Shown here piece by piece: positions 47,201-63,299 of a stretch of DNA of 64,000 nt (its first letter is position 1; each line of letters starts with the position of its first letter). The stretch is taken from positions 2,976,001 through 3,040,000 of the forward strand of contig NC_052393.1 of assembly GCF_009389715.1 (NCBI RefSeq). The letters are read 5' to 3'. This DNA comes from Phoenix dactylifera. Its lineage: Eukaryota; Streptophyta; Magnoliopsida; Arecales; Arecaceae. The position numbers and the translations under genes are program-made. Under the pieces are notes generated by a model, which made no database searches, was not told the origin of the DNA, and was given only the letters and a program-made list of their open reading frames with translations.

Positions 47201-47475
47201 GTCTGGTTGTCACAACTCACCCCTCTCCATCTGCAGCAGTTGCGACCTTGCCATGAGGAGAGCCGGTTTTCAGGGTCCGAGAGGCCGCTCTTGAATTGAA
47301 GGAGAGCTTTCCTCTCAGCATCCAGACAGCTGCCATCAGAAGCACCTCTGCAGATGAGAAATTCTGCACTCAAGAAGCAGGCAAACAGCAAGCAGTGGCC
47401 AATAACACAAGGCCCAGAAGCAGAACTCATCATAGCATCAACAACAGTATGACTGGATTGCTCACTTGAAGTCAC
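44284..47475 (-). CDS. LRR receptor-like protein (EIX/Cf-type RLP), 1063 aa, intronless
   Basis: From the N-terminus: a signal sequence (around residues 15-43; Met15 or Met16 are alternative starts), then a paired-cysteine LRRNT cap (CLDAERKALLQFKSGLSDPE ... NCCRWRGVSC). About 28-30 plant-type extracellular LRRs follow, of the form LxxLxLSxNxLxGxIPxxL. An island region (YRGTYYEESLTMHLNNKELV) leads into KTLSLVTSIDLSGNKLSG and the last LRRs. Then come an acidic juxtamembrane stretch (DNDDDDDAFED), a transmembrane helix at about 1006-1028 (WFYMSVGIGFAVGLLSVCLV) containing a GxxxG, and a 35-residue cytoplasmic tail (YFRFVDWVIDK) without a kinase. This is the layout of tomato EIX1/2 and Cf-like receptors, which sense apoplastic microbial signals and work with the adaptor SOBIR1; the ligand here is unknown. 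Many N-glycosylation sequons are present. The frame is intact. A TATAAAAAA box lies at 47552-47560. Confidence 0.93.
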   Translation of the reverse strand: MTSSEQSSHTVVDAMMSSASGPCVIGHCLLFACFLSAEFLICRGASDGSCLDAERKALLQFKSGLSDPENRLSSWQGRNCCRWRGVSCDNQTGFVIGIDLQNQHPKDFGSVSNSRNGFWNLSGRVDPSLLQLKSLRHLDLSYNTFEGIRIPEFIGSLNNLRYLDLSNAGFVGTIPPRLGNLSRLQYLDLSSNFQLLMVDSFQWITGLSSLVHLAMDGVDLSLIGPEWIHMLNRLPSLTELHLKACSLSGIALSLPSVNLTSLSVIDLSFNSLNSTIPEWFQNLSRLIHVDISSTNLHGLIPVELSNLPNLRHLDLSTNGNLTADCSKLLNGTWRQIQILNLASNRVYGHLPASIGNIAMLAELNLFFNNIEGGIPGSIGKLCNLKTLDLSGNNLTLGLPASLEKTNKCISQKPLHGLAHFRLAVNKLSGILPEWLGELENLQVLDLSYNSFRGPVPRSIGKLSLLTDLSLEGNELNGTLPPTLGQLSKLVHFDISSNQLTGTLSEIHFAALSNLKILSMSSNSFIINVNSGWVPSFQVRNLGIGSCRLGPQFPTWLENQKELKYLDLSNSSISGNIPTWFWDLSSNLSLLNISFNQIEGQLPNPLNIAAFSDIDMRSNLLSGPIPVLSNEVELLDLSHNQFSGIIPPNIGEVQPNLIYLSLSNNNISGQIPTSIGKMQGLQVLDLSRNNLMGVIPPSLQNCSYLKALDLEHNHLNGIIPSSIGSLEQLHILHLGNNMLYGIIPPSLQNCSSLETLDLGNNKLEGIIPSWLGQNFPALRILRLRSNKLAGEIPSKLSNLLSLQVLDLAENDLEGPIPRSFGDLRAMAQSQKVNRYLFYGRYRGTYYEESLTMHLNNKELVFNKTLSLVTSIDLSGNKLSGEFPGAITKLAGLLVLDLSRNQLSGKIPDRIGDMHELLSLDLSNNLFSGGIPSSLSAVSFLSYLNLSNNNFSGRIPSGGQLSTFDASAYTGNRFLCGSPLTVQCEATETDVPHSNDNDDDDDAFEDNWFYMSVGIGFAVGLLSVCLVISIRTWSINYFRFVDWVIDKMSMVKNVIPGATSCRRQS

Positions 47476-47551
47476 AGATCGAGATAAATAGTGCCAGTGT
47501 CTGAAGGTCTCCTTCCTAGGTTTCTTGCTTCATGAAAAAAGTGATCTGCTC

Positions 47552-47560
47552 TTTTTTATA
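47552..47560 (-). promoter_or_regulatory. TATA box of the LRR receptor-like gene
   Basis: TATAAAAAA on the minus strand, about 77 nt upstream of the first ATG. Confidence 0.5.
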
Positions 47561-47599
47561 TTTAGTTTAGTTCATTATTTAAGGAAACATTGACTTCTC

Positions 47600-49485
47600 T
47601 TGCATATAAAGTCAAAACTGGAATCCTTGAAGCTTCTAAGACCAGGTACTAATAGCTTAAATTAACTTCATAGTTATCCTGTTGCAGTTGTCTGTCAGCT
47701 CGGGATGGATTTGTCACCTCTATGAATAAGCTTGAAAGGTCTTAAAAAAATTGGATAATTTGCCCTTCCTATCTGACTGCTTTGAGAATATTGGTCAGGT
47801 TTCCCATGGGTTTCCTTTCAATAAAGATCTGAATATCTCACACTGATTTATTCATTCAAGAGCAAGGGAATTCGTAATGGTGGTTTCATTGACATAGTAA
47901 ATTTAAAGCTAAACCTTACCTTGACCACTTGCGCAGAAGAATTAACTTGCATGCTTATCTTTTGAATGTTTTTTTTTTCAAATATACCATGTATAGAGGG
48001 TCTGGAAGTTTTGAATTCCAACCCATTTGCGAGGACTTTTTAATTAGTTGACGTGATTAGGGCTCTCTAATTGTATTTAGTGTGAAAGACTTCCAGCCAA
48101 CAATTGCTTGGTATAGAAACAAGCTTTTCTTTTTTAAGCTAGCACATGTTGGTGAACCTTGAAAAATAAGATTTTGGATTCAAATCTGGTTCTTTACTGT
48201 AGGCTGTGCTAAGATATGCTAGCTTCAAAGATAACTGTTTGAATTTTCTTAGGTTAGATTGGAGAATAATCATTATGGATTATAATAATTCCTTCTGAAT
48301 GCTTGGGTTGAACTAATTTCAGTTGTTTAACTCAAAACCCTCAGATTTTCACAAGGGGCCTAGGCTTTGAAAAATTTGAGCCCTGTTATTGTACTATGAA
48401 CTTATGATCTGATGTGATCTACAGATCTAAATGTTGCAATTTGGCTGCACCTGTGTTTTGACCCTCCTTTTAAGTCTGATCCAGTTAACAGAGAGTGATG
48501 GAATAACAAGACTCTGCACTAGAGGCCAAATCTACAGAGTTAACAACTTCGCTCATTGCTCATTTGTCAAAGAAACAAGAGGACTAGGATAGTTTACTTT
48601 GAAGAAAACTCACAACAGCTCTCAAACAAACAACAAGAAGAGTATGCGTCATAGACAAGTGCAATTTTTTTCTCCCCTTGCAAGTGATTGGTTTATTTTC
48701 TTACTTCACATGAGGAATTTAATTCTAAAAATGATGTATCCTGCTCCTGCAATCCCTCTGCTATGCGTCTAACCTGTTTAGCTTAGACATAATTTTCCAT
48801 CAATTTATCATTTTAGAGCTCTTTTCTGAGGGAAAAAAAGGAGGACCTCATACTGCTATACAGTATTCTTTTTGGTAGATACACACTCTTAATGCTCATT
48901 ATCTTGTCATTTAATCATATGCAGTCACCGCCTGCCAAGATAATCTTCATAATGGTGACAAATGGTATGGTGAGGTGTAAATTTCCAAAATTTTTAGTAT
49001 CTTTAGACCCAGAGTCCCTCTAATGTGGCAGGGAGTGAATTCCACTCTGAGGTGAATAGAAGGACTTGTCATGAGAAAATAACTGCAAATGATAAACAGA
49101 TCCTTGCTTATTTTGTTTGATATCAGTTTAGTAAAACAACTGCAGCTAAAACACTGGAGGACTGTCTGAAAATACTCTTCCTAAAGCCTTAACTTTTCTG
49201 CTTGATAATGATGATTGAGAAGAAAATTGAATGATAAACAGATCCTTGCTTATTTTGTATGATATCACTCTACTATAGTCAATAACATGATAATATCCAC
49301 CCATACTATTATTGTCAAAAATGCTATCACTTACCATTCAAATAGTATCCAAATCAAAAAAAAAAAGAAGAAGTATCTGAAGATACTGGAAATATATGAC
49401 AAAAAAAAAAAATCAGGAAAAAGATGAAGCTATCCTCTGATTATTTAGGCACAGATATGCATATCAAACCCCTTATATTATTTTC
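47600..49485. other. Intergenic region, no gene recognised
   Basis: AT-rich DNA between the LRR gene and the WEB-family gene. A segment GATAAACAGATCCTTGCTTA occurs twice (around 49092 and 49213), a local duplication. Nothing else is supported. Confidence 0.55.
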
Positions 49486-50949
49486 TTATGGACCACGAGC
49501 CTTAGGCGATGCACCGTCTTGACAACTCTTCTTCTTACTGAAAATTGCTCCTATCAATGGGATCATTGGCTTCTTTTTCTTTTTCATTGGCATGGTTTCC
49601 TTCTCCACCGAAATTTGCCTTTCCAACACTTGCTCCTCTGTGTTTATGGCTTGGGCTAGGGAAGGAGCGTTGGCGAATGTAACGTATCTTTTCTTTTGGA
49701 ACTCTAACCCTTTGTTCATTGTTGGTGTCTCAATTTCAATCTCTGTTGCATTCTCAACAAACTTTACGTCCTCGCTCTCCGAATCTATGGCATGTTTCTG
49801 AGTTTCTCTAGCTTTCAATTGGCTGAGCTCTATCTTAGTCTGCTCAAGCTCTTCTCCCAGGGAGGTGAGGCAGCTCACCATCTTGAGCCTTTCTTCAAGT
49901 GCCTGCTCGAGGTTCTGCTTTGTTTCTTCTAGCTCTGCCATTGCAGGTCCCAGTTGTGAGGCTCCATGCCCATTCATGTTTTCTGCAGCTCGAATCTATT
50001 TAATTGAAAAAAAAAAGCTCAGTTGCTACGATGTGGCTGTGATGCATCATTAAGAGCAATTCAGAAAACCAATCAATCCTATCTATTTTAGAGCCTTGTA
50101 TAGCTAATTAACCTTTACCTCCTTAATGATCAACGGAGTTCTTTTATACGACAGGAAACTTTCTTTGGCTCAGGTTCTTATTCTCACTTCTATTATTAGG
50201 AGGCATTACTTCCATTTGAGAGCTAGATTATTGTTAACAAACCCAACCGAAGGTCGATAAAGTTAATTGATGCAAAAAATTTCACTTCTCACAGACTAAA
50301 CACATTTAGCCCTTCTAAGTTAAAATTCTATTGATGTTGATGGAAATATCTGAATTTCTAAGAATTAACCACAAGCAAAAGAGTGCTGAATCTTTCCTTT
50401 TCTTGAAAAGTTCGTGTTATTTATCTCCTAACACTTGCTGAATCCAGACTAAATTATCGACAAACTTGCTTTTAATTAAAATAAATGCTGGTGTTAAATT
50501 ATATAACCTACCTCGCAAATGCAATTCAACAACATTGGAGCAAATTGTGAATTAAACAAATCAGCCAAACTCCAAAAAAGTCATAACCAGTCTTCTGATG
50601 ATCTAGTATTAGTCCCTACTCTTCCTCAAAGATTCACTTGTGGCAGTTCGGTTCCAATAAGAGCCATAACCATAACCAAACCAGCAACCAACAAGCCTCA
50701 TTCATTAATTCTATCCCAGTCCGAGAATCCTAGTCTCTTAATTTAGCCAACAGGCAGAAAGAAAAGAACTGGAAGCAGCATAAGATGGACAAAGAGAAGG
50801 ATGATCACCTCATTAAGCCGGTTGGCGTAGACCTCGCCGGCTAAGACCTTTTCTCCGAAGAGCATGACGGCCTCCTTCACGGAACGAAACGGTCGACTCA
50901 TATCAATCTCAGCTCTCCCCAGAACGACAACGCTCTCCTTACTCTCCAT
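49486..50949 (-). CDS. WEB-family (DUF827) coiled-coil protein, 216 aa, two exons
   Basis: Exon 1 is 50949-50809 (47 codons, [20 protein letters not shown] ... YANRLNE) and ends at GAG|GTGATC. Exon 2 is 49995-49486, opening at ATAG|ATTCGAGCTGCAG ([10 protein letters not shown]) and ending in a stop. Phase 0 joins cleanly. The N-terminal block [31 protein letters not shown] is the signature of the At3g51220-like WEB group. A coiled coil follows ([20 protein letters not shown] ... [14 protein letters not shown]), then a spacer and a basic tail ([19 protein letters not shown]). WEB1, a larger relative, acts in chloroplast photorelocation under blue light; the role of this short subgroup is not established. 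Upstream lie a CT-rich leader (51028-51053) and a TATATA box near 51170. Confidence 0.9.
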
Positions 50950-51169
50950 GCTTAACGATGCCAACCTCTTTTAAGGACAACAATGCATGCAATATAACTA
51001 GCCATATATATATTGATGGATAAAGCTACAGAGAGACAGAGAGAGAGAGAGGAATGGTGGAGACGGTGGGAAGAAGTGGGAAAGTCGTTAGAGAAGAGGA
51101 GGATGAAGATGGATTTGCGTGGGGGCGTAATAAAATGATATGCTTCGTTACTTCGCGTCCACTTCTGGG

Positions 51170-51177
51170 TTATATAT
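51170..51177 (-). promoter_or_regulatory. TATA box of the WEB-family gene
   Basis: AATATATAACCC on the minus strand about 220 nt upstream of the ATG, followed by a pyrimidine-rich (CTCTCT) leader. Confidence 0.5.
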
Positions 51178-51452
51178 TCAATTGGTTGGGAGGATCCCAT
51201 ATCCCTTGGATGGAAGAGTAGGGAAAGAGATTTCACCTAATGGATTGAGCGCAAATTAATTAAGATTTTTATGCAACCTATATCATGTACCAAGATTGAT
51301 TGTTTATGAATTCAATGATGGTGAAAGGGAAATGAGATAAACGTTCGGCAGAGAAATTATACGTGTAGTTTAGCTCATAATGACATCATCTTATATTTTA
51401 TTTGTCTTTGTCACTCTTATGGGGATTAGCTTGGAAACCGCAAAGTAGTAAG

Positions 51453-51842
51453 GGATCAAAGCCGAGAGTTGTTTAGGAGGGCATTATCTATGTCAGGCTG
51501 GCTCTGAAGCAGAGTGTATCCATTTTGAAGGTGATGTGGCCATGATCGGCTGGATTTAGAAGAGTGTTGATAAGCACCCGCTACTATGGAATATGTATGA
51601 GCTCATGGAAGGGCTCATAGCTTTTCGGGTTACTCATGTTTATCGAAAAGTGAACAGTGTTGCTGATTGGATTGTCTTCTTTGCTGCGCACCATTCAGAA
51701 AAGTTTCATTGGAAGAGTCTCAAGTTTTCTTCTTCCTTCTCAATCGTCTTCTTCTATTTGACTCTTATGGATGTATTTGTATGCGTATGGTGTGAGTTAT
51801 CGCTATATCAAAAAAAAGAAAAAAAAAAAAAAGAAAAAAAAG
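51453..51842 (+). mobile_element. 5'-truncated LINE (L1-type) 3' end
   Basis: The reading frame at about 51593-51730 contains MYELMEGLIAFRVTHVYRKV and NSVADWIVFFAAHHSE, which match the C-terminal RNase H domain of plant LINE ORF2 proteins. It ends in an A-rich tail (51808-51842). An 11 bp imperfect direct repeat, AAAGTAGTAAG (51442-51452) and AAAGTAATAAG (51843-51853), flanks the block and is the likely target duplication. An in-frame TAG upstream of the domain shows decay. Confidence 0.75.
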
Positions 51843-51853
51843 AAAGTAATAAG

Positions 51854-54800
51854 AGAGGAAAAGTGGATTCCCTGTCAAGATCAGGCCCAAGCCGCTGTAA
51901 ATGGGCTTTTGGGCTGAAAACTTTTTGGACCGGACAGGGAATTTGGTTGATCCAGACACGACACCACGAATAGGGGAGTCGGATCTCTTTTCTGCGAGCC
52001 TAAGCTGGTTATTCTCTCCTCCCCCAGCCTTTTCATTGGAAAGGTAAGGATCAAAATTTTTAGTCTTTTTGAGAGGATTCAGTTTTGATTCATGTTGAAT
52101 TAATTTGATGCATATCCATATATATGTCACCATATGCGAATTAATACAGCCCATTCTTTGCATGTATTATTCAATTTATTCTCGAGGTGATCAATGTATT
52201 TTTAAAAATGTGAAATAAGTATTTCCTCAGATGGAGGTTGGTACTCAAAATACACCAGTGGTGAAGAAGCCAGAGAATTCATAAAAAATGACAGGATTTG
52301 GGGAATTCAAGTTCAAGTTTTGGTAGTGTTATCATGTCTATGAAGTCCACTAACACATAGTAATTAGGAAGAAAATTCATTTGATTTGATCAGATAGGTG
52401 GATGCAATAGGAGCATAAAAGATGGAGATTTATTGGTCAATTCAAACTATTAGGAGTTAAATAGGATATTTGCTCTTAAAATGACTTTTTTTGGTCAACA
52501 TTTACTGATTTTTATGAATACTTCGACATGTGATCGTAGATGTTGCCGTGGAATCCCAGAATTTTATGGAAAGATTTAGAGTACGTTTAGTTTGCAAGGA
52601 ATAGAATAAAAATCAGAATGGTCACATTCTTTTACGTTTGTGACAGAAATTAAAATTAAAAAATTAATTAAATAGAGAGGTATTTTTTAAAAATTAATTA
52701 AACAAAGGGGTAATCTTGAAAAATCAAATTTTAGCTAACATAGCAAAATAAGATTTGAATATTAGAGAAAAATAAAATTAAAAAAACAAAAAAGGGATTA
52801 TTTTTGAAAATAATAAAATTTAAATAGTCCTTTTTTGCAACTAAATGGCTAATATAGAAATCATTTTCGCCCTCCTTCTGCTGGCTTTCCGTAACCAAAC
52901 ATGTTCTAAAAAGCCAAGTAGCTCCCTTCCTAACATTGTGCTTCCATGCCATACCCTGTTTCTATATAAATTAAAAAAAAGTTGATGCAGGACAGCTGCA
53001 AGGAGGAAGAAAAGAAAGGAAACTATTTCATTCAACTATTCGTTAACTCTAATCAAGTGCATGGACCCATATATATAGGGTCATAAAATAACAAAAAGAC
53101 CCCTACAAATAAAATAATCTCATAAAAATCCTAAAATAACAACATGCAAATAAGCTCCTAAAAAAAACTAGTCTCATAAAAGACTTTTAAAATAACGAAA
53201 TACCAAAAGAAGCTCTAAAAGTTGTCAAATAACAAAATACCCTAATAAGTTCAAATAATATAAAATCACTCTCTAATTAAAATCAAGTTGGCTGGAACAT
53301 CCTTCTGCGGCGGGCGACCGTAGATTCGAGTAACGAGTGAGTACTGGTACGACTGATGTCCGCATCAAGAACAAAAACTTTATTGTGGCTCCACGTTCAT
53401 CTTGTCCTTTTCGTCACAAATCCAGGAAGCCTTGCACAACCACTGAATCATATTGCCGAGTTCGCACCGAATGGTAATATTCATGGAATATGACCATGCC
53501 ATGCATGGTGCTCTCCCTAGAAGAGAAAAGGCATCACATGCTAGTGGCCCCACTAAAAATTCCTTTTGTGCAGGAAAAGAGGCAATGCTCAGCATCTCGA
53601 ACACCTCTTAGATGCCGTTCCATGAGACCCATTGCAAACTATCTCATTGTTTAATAAATGTACCTTTCTTCATGCTCCTCCTTGTAGGGAAACAGGAGAA
53701 GTTCATTGATTAGGCAAAAGTCACAATTCTTTTTTTCTTCAATTTGCTACTTCCAAAGAAATGCCGACATGGCAGTCTAGGAGTGGCCCCATCAATCCCA
53801 CATGTGACATATTTATATTGCACTAATTTCCAACTCCCATGTAGATCTAGAAAATGGGTGGGCAATGGGAGAAATTATTGCATGAACTATAGCCATATAC
53901 GCAATCAATCACAACTGCTGGTTTCTAAAATGATGCATGAAAATATATACTTGATGAATATAGTTTCCAGAAACTTATGTCCATTATTAGTTGCATGCAT
54001 AGTCACATGATGCATGCAGTGTAGGTAATAATTTTTTGACGATAGAGAAACGGATTATTCCATGCTCCATAAATACAGGTTCCTGGTGGTTGTTCCACCT
54101 TCCGCCCCTCATGAGCTGCCTGTTACTTCATTGAGAAAGTGCAATTCGAGTTGCAAATAGGTCGGATAAAATTTAACATATTCATTTTTATATTCAATCA
54201 AATAGAAATTTTAATATCTGATCGAATTCGGATACAAATTCAAATATCTACTTATAAATCAAAAATCAAAATTTTTTGAGTTCAAATTTGGATATCTTGT
54301 TAAAAAAAAAGACTCTTATAAATGAACTACAGCTTCAATGAGAAAAGTACAATCTCATCTTTAAAAATAAAAGCGGGTTGAATAAAATCCGACAGTATCT
54401 ATTTGCATAGAAATTTCTGCTCCAAATATCTAATAAACAATTTCTCATACTCAACCATGAGGTTACAAAATACCTTTGTATTTTATATAAGTAGTTTATT
54501 TTACTTATTCATACTCTAAAAATAAATAATTTATAATTATTTTTTATTATTATGTAATTAAGAGCAATGGCCATATTTGATTTTTTTATTAATATTTTGT
54601 ATTATATTTTTATTTAAATATAAAATTGGTTGGACTCTCAGCCAAAAATGTTATGTTATTTATGATAGTAAATTTTATTCCCATCCTTTATATTTATATA
54701 ATTAATATTAAAAATATAATTTATATCTTAAAAAAATCTATTTATATCTATACTTAATGTCTGATTTATATCTATATATATTTATGATAAATACGAATGC

Positions 54801-55172
54801 TTCGTCCCTATAGAGATATACAAGCATCCTATTCCCCTTCAGCCCTGCCGTTTTCCCTGCTTTCCAAAATATCTTACGGTGATCCGAGGGTGTAATGCAA
54901 CACAAGAAAGCAGGCACGGCATGCCGAGGATCCGACTGCTTCCAAACGACGCGAAGATCGCGTCAAGGTCGTCACAACCGCCGTCTCCTCCTCCTCGGTA
55001 TCTCCTTCCCTTCGACTCCTGCACTAATTTCTTGTCGAAACAGAGAGGTCAAAGTTATGGTCAACAACTGACAACGGACAGGTTGGTCGGCGGCGGCTAC
55101 GCCCATGAAATTTGGAAACCAAGAAAAGAAAATTACCTTTTTTTGTTTTTTCAATAAGAAGGGCGAATCTTC
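51854..55172. other. Intergenic region, no gene recognised
   Basis: AT-rich, with short repeats of the ACAAAAAGACCCC / CTCATAAAA type at about 53040-53280. No supportable frame. The last few hundred bases form the hexokinase promoter/leader region, with a weak TTATAAT at about 55174-55180. Confidence 0.5.
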
Positions 55173-55199
55173 TTTATAATTCCTCTCTACTCCGTAACA

Positions 55200-60358
<5,159 letters not shown>

Positions 60359-62020
60359 ATTGGATAGGCGATTCCCAACAGAGTAATAACAAATCTTTTT
60401 ACAGCAGTTTTGTTTCGTCGGAGATGTGTATCTTTTGTACTTTTAACCAAGCTGAACATCTTAGCATTGAGGTGAGGATTAACAGCCATATCCAGAGAGA
60501 CCATCTGTATGAATTTAACAAAATGATGTCACACTTTACTGAAAAACAAATAACGTTGCATGGGGAAATCTGGAGAAACATGAATGTTTAGGTGTAAATA
60601 CCTTGTCTCCATCATGCTTGGAGCTAATTAAATTCGAACAAAAAGATTGTGCATCTCTCTTGTCTGTATCGCCACTCCACCTGCCGATCGCCTACTTCCT
60701 CTTTAACCCAACCTGACTGCGATTGAATCAATAAGCAATGAGGGATATTGAATTCGACAGGAGGGGCATGATACACCTCTTTTCATTTTTGCAATGTGTT
60801 ATATATGCAGAGTGTAATGCTAAGTTACCTGTTTGATGTGGCAAAAAGAGATTGGTAAATTCAAGGTGGATTAGCTGGTAGCTTCATAAATCCAACTTTA
60901 GAAGGACAAGCGCACTAAAACCATATTTGTATAAGTTTGATGCCAGAAACCTTTAAAATTTGAGAATGTTATTTATATTTTCTTTTGGTTCCTGATAAAT
61001 TATGATCTTTAGTCCTTCCTTTGCACTCCTTCAAGATTAGAGCTTAAGCAATTTTCAAAGAGCTACATAGCAAATATAAGTGATTCACATGACACTTGCA
61101 TTTTACACTTACAAAAACTCATTGTTGTTGGGCGGTGGTTTAGTGTCACAAGCTTACAATCCAAAAGCTTAAGTTATTAAGAGGAGAATCGGTCCAGACT
61201 AATAATTTTTTATAGCATCTCTTTTATTAGTCAATATAGAACTATAATATTATAAACTTAACATTTATGGACAAAATTAGAAAAAAAATCAAGTAATAAT
61301 AGTCATCTATTACTTCTCCTGATTGTGCCAGTCATCACACTCCTAGTACTTAAAAATTCCAATTTGAAAATTTTAATTTAAATGCACATATTGGTACAGG
61401 ATACCTAAGTACATATTTATAAAGCTTGTGGAGAACATAAATATATGTATAATGCATACGGTTGCTGCAGATTATGCGCATATAACTACTTGCTTAATTT
61501 TCTCTATCATTTCATGCAGGATTACTTGTGTCGGTGGATATAGTGACTTATTTAACAACTAAAGCTTTAAATATTAGACGGTAAAAAAGACGATCCAATC
61601 AGTGGCTCTGGCGGTCCCACACAAAACCTATTTATAGCATGAAAACGAAAGTTTTGACTGTACTAATAATTTTTGACTTTCAGACTGATACACAGATTCA
61701 GATGTGCACTTCCAGTTTCAGCCTTAATTAGTAAACCGATTACTCATTGCCAGCTATAGAGATCTATACCGACAACAATCGGTCAAAAGAAAGAACTGCT
61801 TTCGGATCTCATTCCAATTTCCAACTGGCCACCGCTCAGGTCGGAACACCGCCCAATCCGGTTTAATGGTCCCCGGCCAATGGATCCCGTGACCGCCTGC
61901 GGAAACGGAGCTCTGCCCTTCCGGACCCCCCGGCGATTCCCGTAACCAGGGGCGCCGCCTGTCTAGCCGCCCCTCGCCCACCGGTAGCCTTACCCTCCTC
62001 CGCCACGAATCCCGTCGCCC
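60359..62020. other. Intergenic region between hexokinase and the glycosyltransferase-like gene
   Basis: First comes the hexokinase 3' untranslated region, then AT-rich DNA without a gene. GC content rises sharply from about 61790 into the next promoter. Confidence 0.6.
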
Positions 62021-62024
62021 AAAT

Positions 62025-62032
62025 TATAAATA
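62025..62032 (+). promoter_or_regulatory. TATA box of the glycosyltransferase-like gene
   Basis: TATAAATA about 200 nt upstream of the ATG at 62226, followed by a strongly pyrimidine-rich leader (62060-62140), a standard plant core promoter. Confidence 0.75.
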
Positions 62033-62225
62033 GAAGGCGTTAAAGAAGGTAGGCCGCGTACCATCCACCTCCTCCTCTCCTTCTATTTCACTCCCCTCCG
62101 CCCTTCCATCCCCACCTCCCTCTGCCCCTCTCCTCAAAACCCTAATAATTTCTGCCCCCAAACCTTGGACCTTAGATCCCAATCCTCCACATTCTCTCCA
62201 AAGGACCATTTACTAGGAATCCGTC

Positions 62226-62999
62226 ATGGGCTCGGAGATCCCTCCCTCCTCTGCCGCCGGCACGGATCTCGCCGGCGAAGGGCCGCGGCCGTTCAAGATC
62301 TTCATAGGGTACGACCCCCGGGAGGACGCGGCCTTCGATGTGTGCCGCCAGTCCCTCCTGAAGCGCTCGTCGGTGCCGCTCGAGATCCACCCCATCAAGC
62401 AGTCGGAGCTCCGCGCCGCCGGGATCTTCTGGCGCGAGCGCGGCCCCACCGAGAGCACCGAGTTCTCTTTCACCCGCTTTCTCACCCCCTACCTCGCCGG
62501 CTTCCAGGGGTGGGCCATGTTCGTCGACTGCGACTTCCTCTACCTCGCCGACATTAAGGAATTGATCTCCCTGATCGACGACAGGTATGCGATCATGTGC
62601 GTCCATCACGAGTACGCCCCCAAGGAGACCACCAAGATGGACGGCGCCGTCCAGACGGTGTACCCGCGCAAGAACTGGTCCTCCATGGTACTCTACAACT
62701 GCGGCCACCCCAAGAACCGGGAGGCGCTTACCCCCGAGGCCGTCAGCACCCAGACCGGCGCCTTCCTCCACCGCTTCGTCTGGCTGGAGGACGCCGAGAT
62801 CGGCGAGGTCCCCTTCGTCTGGAACTTCCTCGTCGGCCACAACAAGGTCGATCCCGACGACCCCGCCACTTTCCCCAAGGCCATCCATTACACCATGGGC
62901 GGGCCGTGGTTCGAGAAGTACAAGGATTGCGAGTTCGCCGATCTCTGGCTCAAGGAGCTCGAGGACGCGAACAAGGAGAAGAAATTGGCCGATGTCTAG
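62226..62999 (+). CDS. Nucleotide-diphospho-sugar transferase family protein, 257 aa, intronless
   Basis: The GC-rich frame runs from ATG at 62226 (MGSEIPPSSA) to TAG at 62997-62999. The GT-A type fold is indicated by KIFIGYDPREDAAFDVCRQS near the N-terminus (22-43) and by a DxD metal/nucleotide-sugar motif, FVDCDFLYLADI (99-110). Conserved blocks follow: VHHEYAPKETTKMDGAVQTV, PRKNWSSMVLYNCGHPKN, VPFVWNFLVGHN and AIHYTMGGPWFEKY. The last is typical of glycosyltransferases that bind a sugar nucleotide. From memory this is a conserved plant family annotated only as nucleotide-diphospho-sugar transferase; donor and acceptor are unknown. No signal peptide or membrane segment is seen, so a cytosolic enzyme is the simplest reading. 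It has its own TATA box and leader. Frames on the other strand and in other phases here are GC-driven shadows. Confidence 0.92.
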   Translation: MGSEIPPSSAAGTDLAGEGPRPFKIFIGYDPREDAAFDVCRQSLLKRSSVPLEIHPIKQSELRAAGIFWRERGPTESTEFSFTRFLTPYLAGFQGWAMFVDCDFLYLADIKELISLIDDRYAIMCVHHEYAPKETTKMDGAVQTVYPRKNWSSMVLYNCGHPKNREALTPEAVSTQTGAFLHRFVWLEDAEIGEVPFVWNFLVGHNKVDPDDPATFPKAIHYTMGGPWFEKYKDCEFADLWLKELEDANKEKKLADV

Positions 63000-63240
63000 G
63001 TGATGATGATAAGATTGGATCTGGATGGCTAGTAACGTTATGATTCCTACTAATTAGTATAATCTATTATTCTTTTTGTTGTGATTTGTTTTCAAATGCA
63101 AGGTTGTTTTCTACATCACTATATGGTAACAGATCGATCATGATTTCTGTTCTCTAATACTGTAGTGAAATGCAATTTTTTTCCCTTGTATTTATTTTCC
63201 GCATAAATTATTTGTATTTTTTGTTTAGCATGTGGATTGA

Positions 63241-63265
63241 TTTTTTTTTTTTTAATTCCCGCCCG

Positions 63266-63297
<32 letters not shown>
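63241..63297. repeat. Homopolymer cluster: T-run, 21-base C-run, A-run
   Basis: A run of 13 T, a short spacer, then about 21 consecutive C (63267-63287) immediately followed by 10 A, 240 bp beyond the glycosyltransferase-like stop codon. Such a long C tract is unusual and may also reflect sequencing or assembly uncertainty. Confidence 0.9.
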
Positions 63298-63299
63298 GA

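Noticed and set aside
62172-62888. 238-codon minus-strand frame opposite the glycosyltransferase-like gene
   Set aside because: Shadow; plus strand has TATA box, leader and conserved GT motifs including DxD.
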